Shown here one piece after another: positions 54,401-63,937 of a stretch of DNA of 64,000 nucleotides. Made by a program: the position numbers and the translations under genes. Within the stretch, counting starts at the first letter, position 1, and each line of letters opens with the position of its first letter. The notes under the pieces were generated by a model. It ran no database searches, had not been told where the DNA came from, and saw nothing but the letters and a program-made list of their open reading frames with translations. The DNA is from Macrosoma leucophasiata (taxonomy: Eukaryota > Arthropoda > Insecta > Lepidoptera > Hedylidae), in contig JAWQUS010000026.1 in NCBI GenBank assembly GCA_036365455.1, positions 15,704,001 to 15,768,000 on the forward strand. Direction: 5' to 3'.

Positions 54401-57400
54401 GTCCTAAGAATACAAATATTACTTTTATTTGTAGATCATCACAGGATGTCAGTTTTTCCGATACTTTTTAAAATTCTTATAATATATTCTTATTCGTTTT
54501 CGGTTATCTGGGACACACTGTATAAACAAAATCCAAAAATCTGTCAATCGTTTGCGAGAACTTGTTACAAGAGTTTTTGGCGGAAACCTTGAAAGAGGCG
54601 TGTGGGTGGTGGTGTGGTGCTCTTATTTTATTTCATGTACTTGGTGTATTTTTAATAACTTAAATTGAATAAAGTTTGGTGGAATTTTGTTTGATATAAG
54701 TTTATTACAGTGCCCGTGTATAGTGAAATAGAATAACAGAGCAAAAACACGACCTTTCAGGTTGCCTCCAAAACTTCATTGTAAATGTTCTGGTAAAGTA
54801 GCCATCGCATTACTCGAATAACTTGACTTGATAACTTATCAATTACGCTGCTTAAATAAATATGAAATATCGTTTTACTTGACACTGGCAATACGCGTAA
54901 GGGGTCGTTCAGAAATTATGTAAGGCGTTTAGGGGAGGGGGGGTGTTGACTAAATATTATAACTTCTTACTATAGGTAAGGGGGGCAGAGAATCTAAAAT
55001 TACGTAAGGTTTGAAATTGAAAATTCTACCACTTTCGCGCTAAAAATTGGCATTATTGAATAGCGCCATCTACATCTCTTTAACTTGATATTGAATCTTA
55101 CAAAAATCTTTTCTTACGAAAATTTCTTATTAAGGGGCAGGGGGGACTAGTCGTAATCTTATGATGTCTTACAGTAGGGGGAGAGGGGGTCAAATTAGCC
55201 CTCAAAACCTCTTACGTAATTTATGAACGACCCCTAATAGCAATGTCATAATAATAAAAAAAAAAAAAACTTGTTACAAACACTGTGACACGAGAATTTT
55301 ATATCCTAGGTGAACATTGTAGACATAGTAATATCTCCATTCATGTTATAATACTGGTGTTATTAAAATGTTAAATTAAATCTGTAATTTTATTTTAAAG
55401 AAAAATGGAAAGAAAAATTATATATATATCATAAGAGCGGCTGGACTAGATTCCCAGTAGGCCGCGAGTTCGAGTCTCGCCTGAAGTCAAATGTTTCTTT
55501 CCATTTTTCTTTAAAATAAAATATATTTCACAAGCATGTGTTAATGCGAAATAATATAAAACAAATCTATAATTCCCATTTTCCAGGGTGGCAAAAGCAC
55601 CTACGGCAGGAAGGGCAGGTCGAAGCATGACGACTTTGCGGATATCGGCGCCGGCTACGATGAGAACGACTCCTTCATCGATAATACTCATGGTGTGAGT
55701 ATCAATATTTCTTCGCTGACGACGACGCTTCGGTATACTTGAGGAACTCTGAGCACCATTTTACTTCCTAGAAGGGTGCTCGGAGTTCCTTAAGTTTAAA
55801 CTTAGCCAGTACGATTCAATGATGAAAATATTGAAAATGATCATCATAATCATTTCAGCCGAATATACTAATACGATTATATCGTATATCGATACAGTCA
55901 GTTGCGATACAATACAATATGATTGTAACTTGATATACAAGGTGTAACGGGAATAACGCACACTCTTAAAAACCCCCATTAGAAAATCGAGTCGTAATCA
56001 TAATACATGAACTGAAATTTCGTGTTTGTGTATTTATTTTTTTTTTTATTTAAGAAACTAGCTAGCCCCCGCTTTGCACGAGTAGCATTTATTTTATTGT
56101 GCCCGACTTCGTTGACAAAAACCGTAATATCCTGGTAAATATATGTACGACTAGCTGTTGCCCGCGGCTTCGCCCACATGGATGTCGTTTTATAATCCTG
56201 AATTTTCTTTGCTATAAACCTCACAGAGCCCGAGACCTTTCCAATGAATGCAAAACCGTGGAAATCGGTTCGTGCGTTCTGGAGTTATAGCGTCAGGAAG
56301 GAAAACCCGACTTATTTTTATATAATAGATATTAATAAATTATAGACCTTCCTTAGAAAACCTTCTTTCCAACATTTTAAACAGGAACAAAATCTGTTCA
56401 CTACTTTCCGAGATAAGCGCATACATACAGACAGAGAAAATGGGGGGACATTACTGTATAATAAGTAGTGATAAGTTGTCCTCAACTTGTACGAACAGTA
56501 TGCACACCCTGCGCGTTCTTACCCCACCTCTATCTACGGCCGCACATAAAACACAAACCCACTTACACTTACATACGCACACTGTGGCACTGTGATGTAG
56601 CGTAACCTGCGCGTCACTATTTTACACTTGCTAGAAATAAAATTCATTTTCACTATTTTATTGCTTAAATTATTATATATAATGCACGTCTCAACGAGTT
56701 CTAATGAACTTGTTGCGACTAGCATTTCATCTTGGTTAGACTTTAGTCTCATTTTCGTTTGTATTGATTGTTCACCAAATAGGTGACCATGATTTACTTA
56801 ATTCAAATAAGTTTTGGGATAAAAGATTACCTATATTAAAAATTAAATACCTGAAATCGATTCAGTTATCGATTGTGAACAAAATAGTTTCGAGTTTTAC
56901 ATTTAATCCTGATACACGTCGTATAAAATATGTAAATTGTTGCAGTACGACGAGATGATCCCGCCCGATTGCGATACGTTCTACGGCGGTTTCTACATCA
57001 ACTGCGGCTCGTTGGAGTTCAAGTCCATGCCGGAGAATCAGACGGCCGGGGTCGACAGGAACAAGGTACGTTATTGACATTTATAACCGGCCAAATGTTT
57101 GTCGGACCTTTAAAACGATAATGACGAAAGCTGAGGTCGCTGTCAGTAAGAGCGAACATGATTGCGAGGAGGAAGTGAAAATCGCCCACTTTCGGGCATA
57201 TTACACAATTTACACATCCTTCTACGCTTACCGAGTTGATGGGCTAGATTTTCACAAAAGTCGTACAGCGGCCTTCGCGTCCAGTACAACAACACTTTCA
57301 GGATGTTGATAGGGTTGCCCTTTGTAGTGTGTCAGGGATGTCCGTCGAAAATAATGTAGATTGTTTTTATGCTACAATGCGAAATATATGTGCACCCCTC

Positions 57401-60400
57401 TTATCTCTCAGGGGTGGCAACGCATAGGCCACTCCTGAGGCCTAAAGTATTATGCCACTGTGCCGGAAATTACAGGGCCGTACATTACCACTTGACCGGA
57501 ACACGATAGTGCTGACAGTGCGACACTACCATTTAGCGGCAAGTATATTAGGTAATGCGATGGTGCCTACGCCCGTGAGCTCCGTCACTGGAGCTCTACC
57601 ACCAGTGGAACATACTGCACTAGTGGCAGAATTCTCCACTAGTAGGCGGAAGGGTCGTCACGTCCCGACACCTTCACGTAAAGTTGGCAAACTGACATAA
57701 TAAAAAACTCTCTAACAATACAATAACTTCAACAGAGACGTCTATCATCAAGCAGTAGCGAGGAAGAGTCTTCGGAGAGCTCATCGGACTCCGACAGCCA
57801 GGAGCCGAAAGACCCGAAGGCGATCGCCAACGGCGCCGTAGACTCACACAACACGGAGCACAGGAAAAAGGTATTTACTGGCATTTCCCACTACCTCCCA
57901 TTCCTCTTCCTACCTTTCGGCACACCCCTATGCAGGCTTTCCCCTTTGTCAAAGTACAAATGGGCCTATACCTGTCGCCTATATGTTTAAATGTGTGCGT
58001 AAAATTGTTTCTGTATTTTGTTTAAGTCAAGGTGTGAGTTTCGTAGTAATAGACGATTCTTATAGTGTGTCGCGCCGCACGCATTTCGCCCCGCAAAAAA
58101 TTACAGACTGTTTTGCATAGGCAAGCAACGCTATGGCTACTCTCCTCCAGTCCGCCGCGGCCGGTGGCCCGTGTTGCTCTATGCCCCGGACACGGCTTAA
58201 ATTCAATACCAACGCTTATTCTGGTTACCTATTACACAGACATCAATCAGTACACGCGCACACAGAAATGTACCACGTAGGGTTATGAACTAAAACAATC
58301 GTGAAAGTAGTCGCCTACGTGACCAAATTAAGTAACAATAGATCGGCGGCGCGCTCGCAACCTCACTCTTGAAGTTCCCGAGGGAGGGGGGAGGGGGGGA
58401 GGGGTGATGGGTGAGGAGGGAAATTGGACAGGATGTTGAAGTGTCCACTATACGTAGTATTATAACATATTCTCTGCTTTCAGTATATGGGGTTAAGCAT
58501 GGGATATCAAGAAACCCATAAAAACGTCTCCTTCCATGCAATTCTGGATCGCCACATGTTGGTGTATTAGAAAGACGTCCACTGGTGGTTTGTCCATCAG
58601 TGGACCTTCCTCAAAGACGCTCACAACAGTGTTGCACGTTACAAGGAAATTGTATGCCATAATCGCCACGCTTGGCATGCGGATTGGCGATCGCAGTGAC
58701 GGTAGTTTCGTTGTGGGATCGCTGCTCCCCCACGTTGTTATTTTTAATACCATACTAGTTGACCCGGCAAACTTCGTATTGCCTCAGAATTAAATAATGT
58801 GTCAAAGGTTTGGTAGATACGGACTATTTGTATGGGAAAATGAAATTGTCGTTTTTACTATTTCCCTTCAATTTCTTCATATTTTTTTACCTTTTAAACC
58901 TTCCCTGGACTTCCAAAAATCATTCAAAATCAATATTAACCAAATCGGTCCAGCCATTCACGCGTGATGCCGTGACCAAGGAAAACGGGTTGCATTTATA
59001 TATATATAGATTATTGGAATGGTGTGACCACCATTGTTTGGTTGACTGACTGCACTAGCGGGAGAATTCTCCTCCACTATATGGCGATAGGGTCGTCACT
59101 TCCCGACTACGTCACGCGGACGGGACCTACGCCAATCCTCGTGCCGAGCGGGGCGATTATGGGATGTTCTCCCCTAATGACGCACAATACTGTTATAGGC
59201 GCGTTTGTGGAAGGCTTTGCCCAGCAGTTGACGTTTTTCGGCTGCAGTGATGATAATGATGATGACCGACTGGTGGTAGAGCTCCAGTGACGCATTACCT
59301 AATTTTCTTGCCGCTAAATGGTAGTGTTGACCACTATCGTGTTCTGGTTAGGTGGTAATGTACGGCCCTGTTATTTCCGGTACAGAGGCATAACACCTTA
59401 GGCCTCAGGAGTGGTAACGCATCAGCATTTTGACCATGGTCTTCGTGTGGGTGTCTATAGGCTGCAGTCATCATTTAACATCAATGTGAACTGCATGCTT
59501 GTTTGCCACTTCCATTACATTAAAAAAAACCCTCCAATTTGATATTTATTATTACCTGGGACTCGTAAACATAATACATTAATTGTGAATGAAAATCAAA
59601 TCTCTGCCTACGATGAGGAAATATTGGTCTTAGGATTATCCTTTATTATTTATTAAAATTTATTATTTTGATTATTAATTTTTTTTTTTGGTGTTTTTAT
59701 TCTTAAATTATTTGTATTAATTTTCCGACATTCCCTCTGTATTAATTTTAATGTATTTTCTTGTGTGGGTGTAATTTACCCGAATAAATAAATAATTCAT
59801 TCATTCATTCATTCATTCATTCATTCATTATTGTTGTTTTTTTTTTCAGAAAAATAAAAAGACTGATAAGAAGAAAGCTAAAAAAGTTCGGCGGACTGAC
59901 TCGTCAGCGGCCACTTCGGGGAAACAGACATCTGATGGTGAGACTCATTCTTTCTAATATTCAAATCGAGCCTGGAGCCCAACTCCATTACAGATTTTAA
60001 AATCATCCATCACAAACATCCATGTGAGCACTGCATGTTTGTTTGGCACCTTCGTTTTTTTGTTTATGTTACGGAAGTGGCCAACAAGCATGCAGTTCAC
60101 ATTGATGTTAAGTGATGACTGCAGCCTATAGACACCCACACAAAGACCGCCTCTTGTCCGGAAATTACAGGGTCGTACATTACCTCCTGACCGGAACACG
60201 ATAATGCTGAACTCTACCATTTAGCGGCAAGTATATTAGGTAATGCGGTGGTGCCTACGCCCAAGAGCTCCGTCACTGGAGCTCTACCACCAGTCAAAAA
60301 ATTGTAAATAAAAGTTGTATAGAAAAACAAATCTTTAACAGATAATGGCCACGGGGATGGTGAGAGTGCGGATTCAAGGACTTCACAGTCGGACTCCCTC

Positions 60401-60453
60401 ACGTCCAAACCGGCTCCCAGCTCAGAAAACGCTATCACATCTGATAGCTCCAG
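45297..60453 (+). CDS. yem: Ubinuclein/yemanuclein (HPC2 family), 5' part, spliced
   Basis: Join of exons 45297-45455, 53908-54009, 55587-55694, 56946-57065, 57736-57870, 59850-59937 and 60342-60453; ~275 residues so far, continuing beyond the window. The ubinuclein HIRA-binding region is clear: [19 protein letters not shown] in exon 3 and [15 protein letters not shown] in exon 4. VRLTINL (exon 1) and [15 protein letters not shown] (exons 2-3) match conserved N-terminal blocks of the family. Downstream is a serine/acidic stretch ([17 protein letters not shown]) and a lysine-rich stretch. In animals this protein binds HIRA and helps deposit histone H3.3; in Drosophila yemanuclein acts on the male pronucleus. 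All splice sites are GT-AG and phases agree (0,0,0,0,0,1,2). The family call is firm; orthology to yem versus UBN1/2 is inferred. Confidence 0.92.
47046..47338 (+). mobile_element. Family A retroposon
   Basis: Full-length with diverged 3' end (ttgcatgcttgttagccaat). Confidence 0.85.
47619..47757 (-). mobile_element. Family A piece, diverged
   Basis: Antisense 5' half with many substitutions. Confidence 0.6.
47767..47893 (+). mobile_element. Family A 3' fragment
   Basis: From gcctcaggagtggtaacgc to poly(A); faces the antisense piece just upstream. Confidence 0.8.
48781..49663 (+). mobile_element. Helitron-like element, family H, long
   Basis: TCCTACTACTATTATAAAGG start after A, gcgggcaaaagctag end before T. 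Contains a 33-bp tandem duplication (about 48889-48954) and a GC-rich block (49320-49500) whose left edge is shared with family O at 42637. Confidence 0.75.
49835..51045 (+). pseudogene. Non-LTR reverse transcriptase pseudogene
   Basis: Frame-hopping similarity to LINE RTs: [16 protein letters not shown] near 49840, [13 protein letters not shown] near 49980, LDIAKAF near 50040, [22 protein letters not shown] near 50197-50270, and a C-terminus ([17 protein letters not shown]) ending about 51042. The FADD region is not readable and several frameshifts and stops are present. Dead copy. Confidence 0.8.
51673..52128 (+). mobile_element. Family A retroposon interrupted by a tRNA-like SINE
   Basis: Family A runs 51673-51768 and resumes at 51989 (tgttccggtcaggtggtaat). 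The insert lies at the point where other copies read cactatcgtgttcc. Confidence 0.85.
51770..51988 (+). mobile_element. tRNA-derived SINE (second family)
   Basis: Starts gacgactcggttagtccagc; A box ttagtccagcgg, B box gggttcgatcccc ~50 bp later; unrelated body; AT-rich tail tttatttattatttattg. A head fragment of the same SINE is at 44558-44592, antisense. Confidence 0.8.
52129..52341 (+). mobile_element. Family A, 5'-truncated second copy
   Basis: From gcaccatcatgttccagtta to poly(A) at 52341. Confidence 0.8.
52620..52914 (-). mobile_element. Family A retroposon
   Basis: Near full-length. Confidence 0.9.
53592..53751 (-). mobile_element. Family A, 5'-truncated
   Basis: Poly(T) and 3' half only. 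Confidence 0.85.
53758..53891 (+). mobile_element. 5S-SINE family C, 5'-truncated, at exon 2 acceptor
   Basis: Element 53771-53878 is the 3' third of family C, flanked by a perfect 13-bp duplication taatgctaaatat (53758-53770, 53879-53891). It lies 16-29 bp before the exon 2 splice acceptor. Confidence 0.88.
53908..54009 (+). CDS. yem: ubinuclein exon 2
   Basis: 34 codons (RKKRVENGK to RKFEQKY), phase 0 in and out; acceptor ttttccag, donor TAT|GTAAGT. Confidence 0.92.
54240..54520. mobile_element. Tc1/mariner-type MITE
   Basis: 281 bp with inverted ends ctgtgtgtcccaga and tctgggacacactg flanked by TA. The inversion continues through ccgaaaacg/cgttttcgg. Sits within an O-like repeat (54044-54560). 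Confidence 0.8.
54521..54897. other. Intron 2 sequence, no gene seen
   Basis: GT-rich then AT-rich; no supported feature. Confidence 0.5.
54898..55237. mobile_element. Harbinger-type MITE
   Basis: Element 54901-55234 (334 bp) with ends ggggtcgttcagaaattatg and aatttatgaacgacccc and a 3-bp duplication TAA, the PIF/Harbinger TWA target. Contains GCGCCATCT at 55063. Confidence 0.8.
55378..55574 (+). mobile_element. tRNA-like foldback retroposon, family E, at exon 3 acceptor
   Basis: Element 55390-55562 with a 12-bp duplication aaatctgtaatt / aaatctataatt. A 5'-truncated tRNA-like block (55432-55488) lies between inverted arms aaagaaaaatggaaagaaaa and tttctttccatttttcttt. Its right duplication ends 12 bp before exon 3. 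Confidence 0.8.
55587..55694 (+). CDS. yem: ubinuclein exon 3
   Basis: 36 codons, [10 protein letters not shown] to SFIDNTHG; holds most of the HPC2 core. Acceptor ttttccag, donor GGT|GTGAGT. Confidence 0.93.
55695..56150 (+). other. Intron 3 sequence, no gene seen
   Basis: AT-rich; no supported element before the Helitron at 56151. Confidence 0.5.
56151..56339 (-). mobile_element. Helitron-like element, family F
   Basis: Minus strand TCTATTATATAAAAATAAG start, cgaagccgcgggcaacagctag-type end, between A and T. In intron 3. Confidence 0.82.
56340..56945 (+). other. Intron 3 sequence, no gene seen
   Basis: AT-rich with short unsupported frames. Confidence 0.5.
56946..57065 (+). CDS. yem: ubinuclein exon 4
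   Basis: 40 codons, [10 protein letters not shown] to VDRNK, completing the HPC2 core ([13 protein letters not shown]). Acceptor attgttgcag, donor AAG|GTACGT. Confidence 0.93.
57066..57403 (+). other. Intron 4 sequence
   Basis: cggccaaatg...cggacct near 57089 recurs at 43223; no gene. Confidence 0.4.
57425..57606 (-). mobile_element. Family A, 5' half
   Basis: Lacks its 3' half; a sense scrap ctctcaggggtggcaacgca (57403-57422) abuts it head on. A LINE D scrap follows at 57608-57690. Confidence 0.8.
57736..57870 (+). CDS. yem: ubinuclein exon 5
   Basis: 45 codons: [20 protein letters not shown] then a hydrophilic stretch to EHRKK; acceptor cttcaacag, donor AAG|GTATTT. Confidence 0.9.
57928..58182. 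mobile_element. hAT-type MITE J, partial
   Basis: Left ~20 bp missing; right end gtgttgctctatg present. In intron 5. Confidence 0.75.
58190..58482 (-). repeat. Family I repeat
   Basis: Antisense, to acatattctctgctttcag; central G-rich gggagggg run at 58380-58405. Confidence 0.65.
58570..58745 (-). mobile_element. LINE D 3' region, antisense
   Basis: cataatcgccacgcttggca and cttcctcaaagacgctcac are complementary to the LINE D copy at 59127-59215. Confidence 0.6.
58755..59010 (-). mobile_element. Helitron-like element, family M
   Basis: Second copy of 40969-41247, with a diverged middle. Confidence 0.75.
59030..59268 (+). mobile_element. LINE D 3' end
   Basis: gtttgtggaaggctttgccc, cagcagttgacg and a gatgataatgatgatgacc tail. 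Confidence 0.65.
59269..59529 (+). mobile_element. Family A retroposon
   Basis: ~25 bp of the 5' part deleted (cgtagg...accac missing); poly(A) to 59529. Confidence 0.88.
59784..59829. repeat. ATTC microsatellite near exon 6
   Basis: (ATTC)n ending 20 bp before the exon 6 acceptor, probably the tail of a LINE 3' end. Confidence 0.85.
59850..59937 (+). CDS. yem: ubinuclein exon 6
   Basis: 29 codons plus one base; lysine-rich [15 protein letters not shown]. Acceptor tttttttcag, donor ATG|GTGAGA; ends in phase 1. Confidence 0.9.
60055..60294 (-). mobile_element. Family A retroposon, internally deleted
   Basis: Poly(T) at left; ~40 bp deleted after caaagaccg. A sense 3' scrap precedes it at 60018-60053. 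Its 5' end lies 47 bp before exon 7. Confidence 0.85.
60342..60453 (+). CDS. yem: ubinuclein exon 7
   Basis: 2 + 108 + 2 bases; [18 protein letters not shown] to AITSDSS. Acceptor tctttaacag, donor CAG|GTATTT; ends in phase 2. The next exon was not found in the window. Confidence 0.85.
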
Positions 60454-60501
60454 GTATTTATTTTATTTAGAAGAGCAAACAGTCTTATTTGCTTATATGT
60501 A

Positions 60502-61530
60502 CAGTAGAAGCTCTTTATTCGCGCTTCCTTCATTCGCGTTTTCACTATTCGCGGTTTGAAAAAATGCGACTCAAGTTCTATATTCGCGGTTTAAGATTTC
60601 TTTTTTCGCGGATTGAATCTGTGCATATGTAATATGTCCCTAAATAAAAAGCATTCGGTATCCGTTGTCAACGCTGCAGAGATAAATGAAATAGACATTA
60701 TTACAACTACGCCTAGATTGTGTTTTCGAAAGCTAAAGGCGTTGTTTGTTTCGTTCGACGGTTCCTTTGAGGTAATATATAAATATATATACCGTCGCCT
60801 TCGCCGCGGTCGGTGTTTATAAGTATGTAAACAAACTGAGAATTTAGATAAAACAAACTTGTTACTCAAAACATAAAGTATATTATTGAATGCTGCCACA
60901 ATTGGACCATTGCCTAAACCTGAAGATATTAAGTAACTTATCAAAATGTACGGTCAAAAACTTAAAATACCCTGATTTTTTGTTGTTTTTTTTTATTTCG
61001 CCTCCTTCTTAGGTGGCGAAATATCGTATATCGAATCCCTATAATTCTATGTAAGTTCAAATTCAAATTCAAATTCAAATGTTTATTGCAAGTGACATAA
61101 AATAATTACAAAGTTGTCTTAAATAACATTTCATGTGACACCCCCGTAGGGGCATCGAAAAACAGGATTTGTAGACAAAACTTTCAAAATTTTATATTAA
61201 TAATAACAGATGCACTCTCAAAATTTTAAATTAACAGTAATAACATCGGTGGTATATTCACAATAATATTAAAATTTAATACAATAATGTCAATATAATA
61301 TTTATGTCAAATAATACAATGTCAAAAATGCCTACAATCAGTCAATAATAATTAGTCATATCTTTTAAAAATTCATTTATATTATAATAGCATTTTTTAA
61401 TTAGGTATGATTTTAATTCTTTTGTAAATAACATATTTTCCTCAATAAAAGTTACCATTCCTTATTCACGATTTCTATATTCGCGGCATATTTACAGAAC
61501 GTATACCCCGCGCATAAAGAGCTTCTATTA
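60502..61530 (+). mobile_element. pogo/Tigger-like transposon remnant
   Basis: Inverted ends cagtagaagctctttattcg and cgcataaagagcttctatta, flanked by TA. A short sense frame (MSLNKKHSVSVVNAAEINEI) resembles a transposase N-terminus. Contains an antisense LINE 3' end with a (ttcaaa)n tail at 61057-61440. Confidence 0.65.
61057..61440 (-). mobile_element. LINE 3' UTR with TTTGAA tail
   Basis: (TTCAAA)n at 61057-61083 marks its 3' end; AT-rich non-coding body nested in the pogo-like element. Confidence 0.6.
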
Positions 61531-61911
61531 TATACAATCTTACTAAAACTCGTTCAGGGGGCTGACTGCTTAACTCTAATGCTTTCGTTTAGTTTTCAAT
61601 TGTGACATCATCTAGTTAGCTTCGTACCGCCTAACTTTTTCCTGGAAGTATTTTCGTCCGCAGATACCTGCTTTATTTAATCGTATGGTGTTTTACAGGA
61701 TAAAGGCATTTTACAATAAACTAAGACTTAAATTAATAAATAACAACTCCACATCCAGGTTGTTCAACCACTCCATAGCTTCGGGTTTGAGGTTGAAGAG
61801 GTCCATTGGGTCACCCTGATAACGTCGTCTTGGACACCGTTCTACAATGTGCTGCACCGTTTGATCTTCAAGATCGCAGTCACATAATGGGGAATCCCTC
61901 CAACCGATTTA

Positions 61912-62080
61912 TCTATAATATAAAAATAGGTCGGGTTTTCCTTCCTGACGCTATAACTCCAGAACGCACGAACCGATTTTCACGGTATTGGATTCGTTGG
62001 AAGGGTCTCGGGCTCAGTGAGGTTTATAGCAAAGAAAATTCAGAAAATTCAACGCAGGCGGAGCCGCGGGCAATAGCTAG
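61912..62080 (+). mobile_element. Helitron-like family F, tandem copy 1
   Basis: TCTATAATATAAAAATAGG start after A; gagccgcgggcaatagctag end. Confidence 0.82.
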
Positions 62081-62267
62081 TCTATAATATAAAAATAAGT
62101 CGGGTTTTTCTTCCTGACGCTATAACTCCAGAACGCACAAACCGATTTCCACGGTTTTGCATTCGTTGGAAAGGACTCGGGCTCCGTGAGGTTTATAGCA
62201 TAGAAAATTCAGGGAAAATTATTTATAAAAAGACATCCACGCGGGCGAAGCCGCAAGCAACATCTAG
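62081..62267 (+). mobile_element. Helitron-like family F, tandem copy 2
   Basis: Begins immediately after the CTAG of copy 1 with no spacer; ends gccgcaagcaacatctag then T. Confidence 0.82.
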
Positions 62268-62535
62268 TGCTTTATAAAATTTGCTTCTACCGTGCCCCGT
62301 CCGGATTCTGTTGAGGCGGCACTAGTCTCTCCTTGGGAGAGGTAATCCTTTCGGTTTGTTTGGAGGGTCTTGGAAGGTGACACGATGCCCCGCAGTTGCA
62401 GATACCTGCTGACTATACTTAAGAACAAAAAGTTTTAATAGGTGGTACGAAACTGACAGGACAATATCATGCGCCATAAATGAAGTAGGGGGGACTGATG
62501 TTGTATTTTTATTTTTTTTATTTACATTCATAATG

Positions 62536-63116
62536 CTCTAACACAGCTATACTCTAAGTGTGTTCCGCGGAACCCTAGGGTTCCGTGATACCTCTGTGGG
62601 GGTTCCGCAAGAATTTAGAAAAATAAATCAAACCTCTCTCTGGTCGCTCCGCGGCCGCACAAAACGCTATGAACGTTATTTATTTATTTATTTGTATTTG
62701 TAGAAACATGTGTTACAATAGCTGGTACAATATCTCATAAGTTTGGTATCAACAATTTTATACTTGTACAACCCGTTCGCTCTAAGTTTGCCGGTCTGTG
62801 GAATGCGCGTCGCCGAAGCTGATATGAGACTCCCAACTTTCTTCCATCAACCTGATACCAACCAATTGATGAAAAATAAAAAACAGTTTCATACCTCCCA
62901 CTAGTTAGATTTTTTCTTTTTTAATATTTTCTATTATTGTCCTTGCCAAGTGGTGAAGTAAATAATAATTAGCAACTGTCACATTGTACTTTTATTATGC
63001 TGATTAATAAAAAATACACTTACAAAAACAATTGCTTTATTGTAGGGTGCCATCAAGTATTTTGATTCCCAAAAGGATTCCGTCATTTAAAAAGTTTGAG
63101 AACCACTGCTCTAACA
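62536..63116. mobile_element. hAT-type non-autonomous element
   Basis: Element 62544-63108 starts CAG, ends aaagtttgagaaccactg (typical hAT end), with a perfect 8-bp duplication CTCTAACA (62536-62543, 63109-63116). Inner inverted ttccgcggaacc near 62563. Confidence 0.82.
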
Positions 63117-63303
63117 CTTTAACACAAGGGGCCGTTACCCATGTATGCGAACGTATTTTTTCTCTCTCCCCCATGGGAGAGAGGTCTCGCTGAGCGTGAC
63201 ATAATGTGACACGGGACGGAGGGTCCACGGCAACGTGACGTTCCCAGTTCATTAAAATATTTTAAATTAATATTTCGTTAGACTCCCTGATTTAAAAAAA
63301 AAA

Positions 63304-63560
63304 CATATTTAGGGGGGTATATTTTTTTGTGACGAAATATTTTATGGTGTCACAGTGTAACACAGCGTGACAATAGGAGGAGGGTGTTATTTTTTGTCAT
63401 ATTTAGGGGGGTATATTTTTTTTGTGACGAAATATTTTATGGTGTCACAGTGTAACACAGCGTGACAATAGGAGGAGGTGGTGTAATGTTTTGAACGTAA
63501 TATTTTAAGGGGGATCATAGATAGTGTGACACAGCGTGACAATAGAAGGGTAAGGGGTCA
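63304..63560 (+). repeat. Minisatellite, 94-bp unit
   Basis: Two near-identical units (63304-63397, 63398-63491) and a degenerate third; each contains gtgtaacacagcgtgacaat. Confidence 0.85.
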
Positions 63561-63608
63561 TAAAAGGCTTATTTTAGCGTAACATATTTTATGGACTTAT
63601 TTTATTTT

Positions 63609-63904
63609 ACTGGTGGTAGAGCTCCAGTGACGGAGCTCGCGGGCGTAGGCACCACTGCATTACCTAATATACTTGCCGATAAATGGTAGTGTTCAGCACC
63701 ATCGTGTTCCGGTCAGGTGGTAATGTACGGCCCTGTAATTTCCGGCACAGAGGCATAACACCTTAGGTCTCAGGAGTGGTAACGCATCTGCATTTTGACC
63801 TTGGTCTTTGTGTGATATATATAGACACCCTATAGGTTGCAGTCATCACTTAACATCAATGTGAACTGCATGCTTGTTTGCCACTTCCATTACATTAAAA
63901 AAAA
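63609..63904 (+). mobile_element. Family A retroposon
   Basis: Near full-length; atggac occurs before its T-rich lead (about 63590) and directly after its poly(A), a likely target duplication. Confidence 0.9.
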
Positions 63905-63937
63905 TGGACAGTCCCCAATTTTTTTGCAAAGTTCTCC

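Larger units (their letters stand above)
61660..62410 (-). mobile_element. Retroposon with 13-bp duplication, hosting Helitrons
   Basis: Perfect duplication gcagatacctgct (61660-61672, 62398-62410) around a ~725-bp insert. The insert is broken by two Helitrons (61912-62267); the remaining parts look like a LINE C-terminal/3' region, antisense. Confidence 0.7.

Noticed and set aside
61750..61900. Continuation exon of ubinuclein
   Set aside because: Lies inside a target-duplication-bounded retroposon and reads as antisense LINE sequence; no acceptor with the required phase.
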